A DNA stretch of 64,000 nucleotides from NCBI RefSeq assembly GCF_000328475.2, contig NC_026482.1, positions 1-64,000 on the forward strand, in the 5' to 3' direction. This DNA is from Mycosarcoma maydis. Taxonomy: Eukaryota > Basidiomycota > Ustilaginomycetes > Ustilaginales. A model generated the notes under the pieces. That model did not search any database. It had not been told where the DNA came from and worked only from the letters and a program-made list of their open reading frames with translations. The position numbers were made by a program, and so were the translations under genes. The number at the start of each line of letters is the position of its first letter. Position 1 is the stretch's first letter. Positions 60,801 through 64,000 of this stretch are shown here, piece by piece.

Positions 60801-63800
60801 CTAAGATGGCCTTGGCTTCCGAAGTCAAGAAAGCAGAGCGTCCCATCTCCAATTTCCCCCCAAACATGGCTGAGGAGCGCTTGGCAAGCACCGGCATCAC
60901 TTTGGATCAGATTGCTCAGTTCCAAGATCGTCTTGTCCAAACCGCCAGTGGCAGAGAAGAGTTGCCTCCTGTTCCACGCATTTCAACCGGAAATCGAGCT
61001 AGAAGCGAGCATAAGCAGCAAAGGTTCGCAGTGGCCAAGTCGCTGGGTCTTGCATCACCCAACTTGGTCTCTGATGCTGGAGCGGACTGGTCGAAGTCTG
61101 CTGAAAGTCCTCGCACGGTGGATAACCGCGCATTTGCGGGGTCAAACGCTGTAGCAGTCGACACCGGTCACCACGCCCCAATCCACAGGAGCCTGTCCAG
61201 CTCTCTTGCACAGGAGCCGCCGGTGTCTCCGCGAGCGGTCATGTACGATGTCACTACCAGCCATCGTCCTACCTCACCTCCTCTGCACAGCCGCAATGCC
61301 TCGTTGAATGGTCTGCCCAATCTCTTGGAACTCAATGGAGCCATCGGACGTCGAAACCGAGAGTCAATTTCCTTGTCGCAAGCTGTCGATCAGGCTTCTC
61401 GCCTGCCTCGTCATCCGGCCTTCGATGCAGCACAAATTTCTGAGGATCCCGAATCGAGCATTGACCAAGATTCGCAGTACGCCACCGCTATCAATCCAGT
61501 GCAGGACCATCCGTTCAATGCGGGCTACACGAGTCCTTCACTTGGGTCAGGCAGCCTGCGCAGCGGCAACACTTTCACGTTCCCTCGGAAATCCAGCGAA
61601 GCTGGTGTGGGTGACTCGCCTCGACACCATGCCCAGCCATTTCCTCCAGAGCAAATATGGGATCGTTATGGTCCACAGCAGGAAGAAATGACGTCTGGCC
61701 TGTCCAACACCGGCTTGGCCGCCATTGATGGCTATCAGGGATCAGATCCAACTCGCCTGTTGGATGACATTGCTGCTCAGACGAGCGCTGCCACTCGCGC
61801 GCTCAAGGGAACCGCCGACGGCAGCGTGGCCACGCCGCCCTTCAGAACCAAGAGCATCTCGCGGAAGAAGTCGTTCAAGAAATTCAGCAAGCAGATTTCG
61901 TCGCCCCAGCTGATCTCGACGACGCAGAAGCTGGACCATGCTACTCAACTGCGTCCCTCGCTTGAGATGCCGAACACGCAGACTTGGGGCAGCAGATGGC
62001 CGAACCGGTCTCCAGGCTGGGGCAGCATTGGTCCTTCCGGTGGGGAAGGCACAAGAAGGCACGCTAAAGCAAGCCAGTCCGTGCCATCGCAGATGAGCAG
62101 CTTTGGCAAAAGCAGTCTGTACTTTCATCGCCGCAGGTCGAGTTCTTTTGGTCACGAAGCCAGCCCCGACGAAAGTTTCGGGACGCCCGAAGGTGAGATC
62201 AGCGATACACTTGTCTCTGCAGAGCAGACCGGCAGTGATCAAGCTGCGCATGTACACCCGAACCATCCCTATATGAACGGGGGTGCCAACGGCGGAAGCT
62301 TGTCACGTCTTCTTTCCAAGATCAAGAGTCGAAAGAATGAGCATGGCTTTGGCGGAGCAACCATCGAGCCTTTCCCACCCGAGCTGAGTACTGCCGCTCG
62401 TGCACCCGAGTTTTCCTCCCAGCCGCAGCCGCAGCCGCTGCAACACCAACAACGACCAACGACTCCAGAATTATCGTCGTTGGTGGCCGTGGAGTCACGA
62501 ACGCTCCCTAGAATGCCTCCATCTCCATCGTCGACTGACCAAGGGAGCAACTTGCGTTCGCCCACGTCGCCGAGACATCCGCTCATCGACTCAACGTCCC
62601 TACCACGCTCCAGGACCAAGAAGCGCACGCCAATCGTGCTCAAACGCGAATCCGAGGTCATTCTGCCCGGTGACACAGGTTATGTCCCTAATGCCATGAT
62701 CGGCGGATCATCCGAACAGCGCGCAACGCCACTAGCAGAACAACAGACTGAGGGTTCTGCCTCGCCGAAAGCTCATACGGCGGCGAAGACAAACGCGGTT
62801 GCCATCGAAGAATCGGACCGGGAAAACACAACAGACACGACGCTCGAAAAGTTCACGGAGCGCACGAGCTACTCTCAGAATGGCAACTTGATTACTTTGG
62901 CCCCTCCAACCGGGTCATCCAAAGATAACGACGAGGCAGCGACGCCGCGTGCAGCATCTCCAAAGCCAGCGGGAGACGCTGGCCTGACTGCAGGTGCTGC
63001 TGCCATAGACAAGCAACCTGAGGACGCTGAAGACGCTGATGAGACCATCACCAAATTTACATCTTCAAGTCAGCCTCAGACAATCGAGGAAGACATGCCG
63101 GAAGGAACCGAGCCCGAAAGCGTAGCACCTGATCGTTCCATTGATGCCCGCAAGTCATTGCGTGACACCATCGTCCGTCGAACCATCATCATCCCTGCGG
63201 GTATCGACTTTGGCGATCAGCGACGCCCGCTCTTTGGCTCGAGTCGCAAATCGCGTCGTTTCGCCAGTATCGAAGACCAACCCGTTCCCAACAGCGACGA
63301 AGTCACTAAGAGCTTCCACTTTGGATCTCCTACCGTGTTGGACGATGCTGCGCTGCCTGTGCAAGAGAACCTTTCACACCAAGACTCGCAGAATGACGCT
63401 GACGAGCAGCAGCAGTCGCAGCAAGGGGAGGATTTGCCGACGTTGGGTTCAGACCAGATGCTTCATCCAGATTCCGGTACCGATGGACCTTCACGATCGA
63501 ACCGTGCCAGTCGAGTTGAGAGCTGTTACGCGGGCAGTCTGTACGACATGTATATTGGCGGTGGTGTCAACGGCGAGGACACCGAATTCGGTAGTCCAGA
63601 GTCTGACCTTGCTGACATCTCGCGTGCACGTCGATCGATGGCGATACGAGCTTCGCGAATGCCCGAGACGCGTCGACACATCGAGGTGACCGAACGCGCG
63701 GATGGCAGCGTTGTTTGGCAGGTGATCGCCGGACTAGCGGATCGAGGAAGCGTCTATTCAGATTTTGATGCGCGTTCTAGTAAGCATCTGAGCGATGCGA

Positions 63801-64000
63801 GTGGGTCAGGAGCGGCAGCGATGGCAGACGAAGGTGCGACGGAGGAAGAGACGTTTAGTGGAGCACCTTTCCGCACGCCTGCCGGTTTGACAGATGACGA
63901 TTCAAGGAGCTTCTTCACTCGACCCCGTGCGATTGCGGCCAAAACGACGCAGCTACACCATCCAGCATTCTCACTCGACACAAACCAGCCTTTACCGCTC
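57866..64000 (+). CDS. Giant low-complexity protein, partial (open at right edge)
   Basis: A continuous frame from the ATG at 57866 (good context, cccaccATG) to the last base, 2045 codons without a stop, so the 3' end lies outside the window. The composition is Ser/Pro/Ala/Gln/Arg-rich with few hydrophobic runs, so nearly all of it should be disordered. Local features: a basic N-terminus (NPFRKRHHRK), poly-Gln and poly-Ala tracts, a short acidic patch (EEEDLWAKMA), many Ser-Pro sites, a basic patch KSISRKKSFKKFSK at about residue 1330, and a more ordered-looking block near the window end (RRHIEVTERADGSVVWQVIAG). No kinase, GAP or membrane domain is visible. It may be a scaffold or cell-polarity factor, but that is a guess; the protein is unassigned. 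Confidence 0.8.
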   Translation, partial: MINPFRKRHHRKAAAPAQAGPSSPPPTDYANFSSGSKLPPRPGIFIASAPALPRSSASFRQKHQAAAATPTRDSVAATQSAASQQQQSLDHVLPPASDYRQSLIMPHLTRRFTLLRAPDGSLVSPEAMRAHLRAQRARARAANLALGSGTAHQFDFLTEDEENEIIEQLKAQALAEGRDFDRERSMNVTTADSWHNGYAAGTDGFGSWGSVPTNNPDKLSSLTDSLGDLSSSNLNHPSTSTGASSSAWSPTRNPGGSSFTGRSTERDNACFRTVKRERKISRPDESLPSPLNSAVEPSQNTTLTSASTKSEQRSPDAARSQPEKAHDNSMPGAFATFQDGHTTRHSSPTKHSNESSDPKPFLDVSVTSKDSNLLTTLSPEAFKRVSTALNEVFGLIASERGPSPSVRVGSADGSGARRHRSSGDSDANSFASAVSNVRALDAEQEQQSQDDGDGTADRTITGTQPSLDAVHIEQGRLAVPSPLPGPIPGSLPPSLAEFAPEMTESQTLRQIPSLTTSESAQTLTDAETATDDLMLAPNAASAQHLSVSRHSVTDSTLTYPSERSSTATARDPQVGPSRTISTASTVDALQTASHELPITEVRTASARPAELPSANQGPSDNAMHQANVVATGNRGPLATRPDRTPEMDSSATLASPARSTLSRGDSLVSSSSIRSSLTAPSASYQGTHSRKSSADKLALARAMAPHPHLREQPSLSSIRRNFQKHNRSATGSSEGSLLGTHASRRSSGAISPSPVLSRSARSPNYFPPPPSSASMYDYASGFKPPSAVSPAAAAALQSMTNQASQVSPPVQGFAAEASSAFGSAQNMRSSASTGQSVPSPYVSSLAAFPSGSDRAAATSSPETGATSISLHQRNASLTSTKQPAKTQSARISVADDGLSPSMYAPRPAPLPAIVSLSPSATPSQSNTDGNGLMPQHPSDPEHSDKWRTVYGYKTADAASLHDSAENASVNANEEEDLWAKMALASEVKKAERPISNFPPNMAEERLASTGITLDQIAQFQDRLVQTASGREELPPVPRISTGNRARSEHKQQRFAVAKSLGLASPNLVSDAGADWSKSAESPRTVDNRAFAGSNAVAVDTGHHAPIHRSLSSSLAQEPPVSPRAVMYDVTTSHRPTSPPLHSRNASLNGLPNLLELNGAIGRRNRESISLSQAVDQASRLPRHPAFDAAQISEDPESSIDQDSQYATAINPVQDHPFNAGYTSPSLGSGSLRSGNTFTFPRKSSEAGVGDSPRHHAQPFPPEQIWDRYGPQQEEMTSGLSNTGLAAIDGYQGSDPTRLLDDIAAQTSAATRALKGTADGSVATPPFRTKSISRKKSFKKFSKQISSPQLISTTQKLDHATQLRPSLEMPNTQTWGSRWPNRSPGWGSIGPSGGEGTRRHAKASQSVPSQMSSFGKSSLYFHRRRSSSFGHEASPDESFGTPEGEISDTLVSAEQTGSDQAAHVHPNHPYMNGGANGGSLSRLLSKIKSRKNEHGFGGATIEPFPPELSTAARAPEFSSQPQPQPLQHQQRPTTPELSSLVAVESRTLPRMPPSPSSTDQGSNLRSPTSPRHPLIDSTSLPRSRTKKRTPIVLKRESEVILPGDTGYVPNAMIGGSSEQRATPLAEQQTEGSASPKAHTAAKTNAVAIEESDRENTTDTTLEKFTERTSYSQNGNLITLAPPTGSSKDNDEAATPRAASPKPAGDAGLTAGAAAIDKQPEDAEDADETITKFTSSSQPQTIEEDMPEGTEPESVAPDRSIDARKSLRDTIVRRTIIIPAGIDFGDQRRPLFGSSRKSRRFASIEDQPVPNSDEVTKSFHFGSPTVLDDAALPVQENLSHQDSQNDADEQQQSQQGEDLPTLGSDQMLHPDSGTDGPSRSNRASRVESCYAGSLYDMYIGGGVNGEDTEFGSPESDLADISRARRSMAIRASRMPETRRHIEVTERADGSVVWQVIAGLADRGSVYSDFDARSSKHLSDASGSGAAAMADEGATEEETFSGAPFRTPAGLTDDDSRSFFTRPRAIAAKTTQLHHPAFSLDTNQPLPL

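Overview
The window is eukaryotic and looks like a smut fungus (Ustilaginomycotina: Ustilago, Sporisorium or a relative). Genes lie on both strands, most have zero or one short GT-AG intron (74-130 nt), and proteins such as a Zn2Cys6 regulator, a sugar transporter, a pepsin-like protease with a GPI-type tail and a Kex2-type precursor are fungal. Very long serine/proline-rich disordered extensions, and intergenic DNA full of a short CACGAATCGTGAATC-like motif, fit smut genomes. The genus call is inference. No tRNA, rRNA, CRISPR or intact transposon was found.

Layout: a decayed P-loop protein gene with at least five frame changes (14-2484); Zn2Cys6 regulator (minus); mitochondrial isoleucyl-tRNA synthetase (minus, 1 intron); mRNA cap methyltransferase (plus); NMN adenylyltransferase (plus) convergent with splicing factor Cwc22 (minus). 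Between the last two, a 100-N gap is flanked by the same 625 bp twice, almost certainly an unmerged contig overlap. Then Coa6 (minus, 1 intron), a secreted Ayg1-like hydrolase (plus, 1 intron), Tim10 (minus, 1 intron), a sugar transporter (minus), 5.4 kb without a recognisable gene, a C2H2 regulator (plus), a divergent pair encoding the two halves of a Tm-1-type protein, a mitochondrial PPR-like protein (plus), an aspartic protease (plus, 1 intron), mitochondrial methionyl-tRNA synthetase (minus), a small mitochondrial protein (plus, 1 intron), proteasome subunit alpha-3 (minus), an Rsr1/Rap-type GTPase (minus, 1 intron), a secreted repetitive precursor (minus), and a giant disordered protein running off the right edge (plus, from 57866).

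Most genes are ordinary housekeeping and are not an operon. Six act, or are predicted to act, in mitochondria (IleRS, MetRS, Coa6, Tim10, the PPR-like protein and the small 144-residue protein). Three products are predicted to be secreted or surface-attached (hydrolase, aspartic protease, repetitive precursor). The most interesting locus is the 707-residue precursor at 53064-55187: signal peptide, about a dozen dibasic sites, tandem peptides with amphipathic leucine-rich ends that each begin with Gln just after Lys-Arg, and a second repeat family near the C-terminus. The divergent Tm-1-like pair with a 202-bp shared promoter is the clearest two-gene functional unit.
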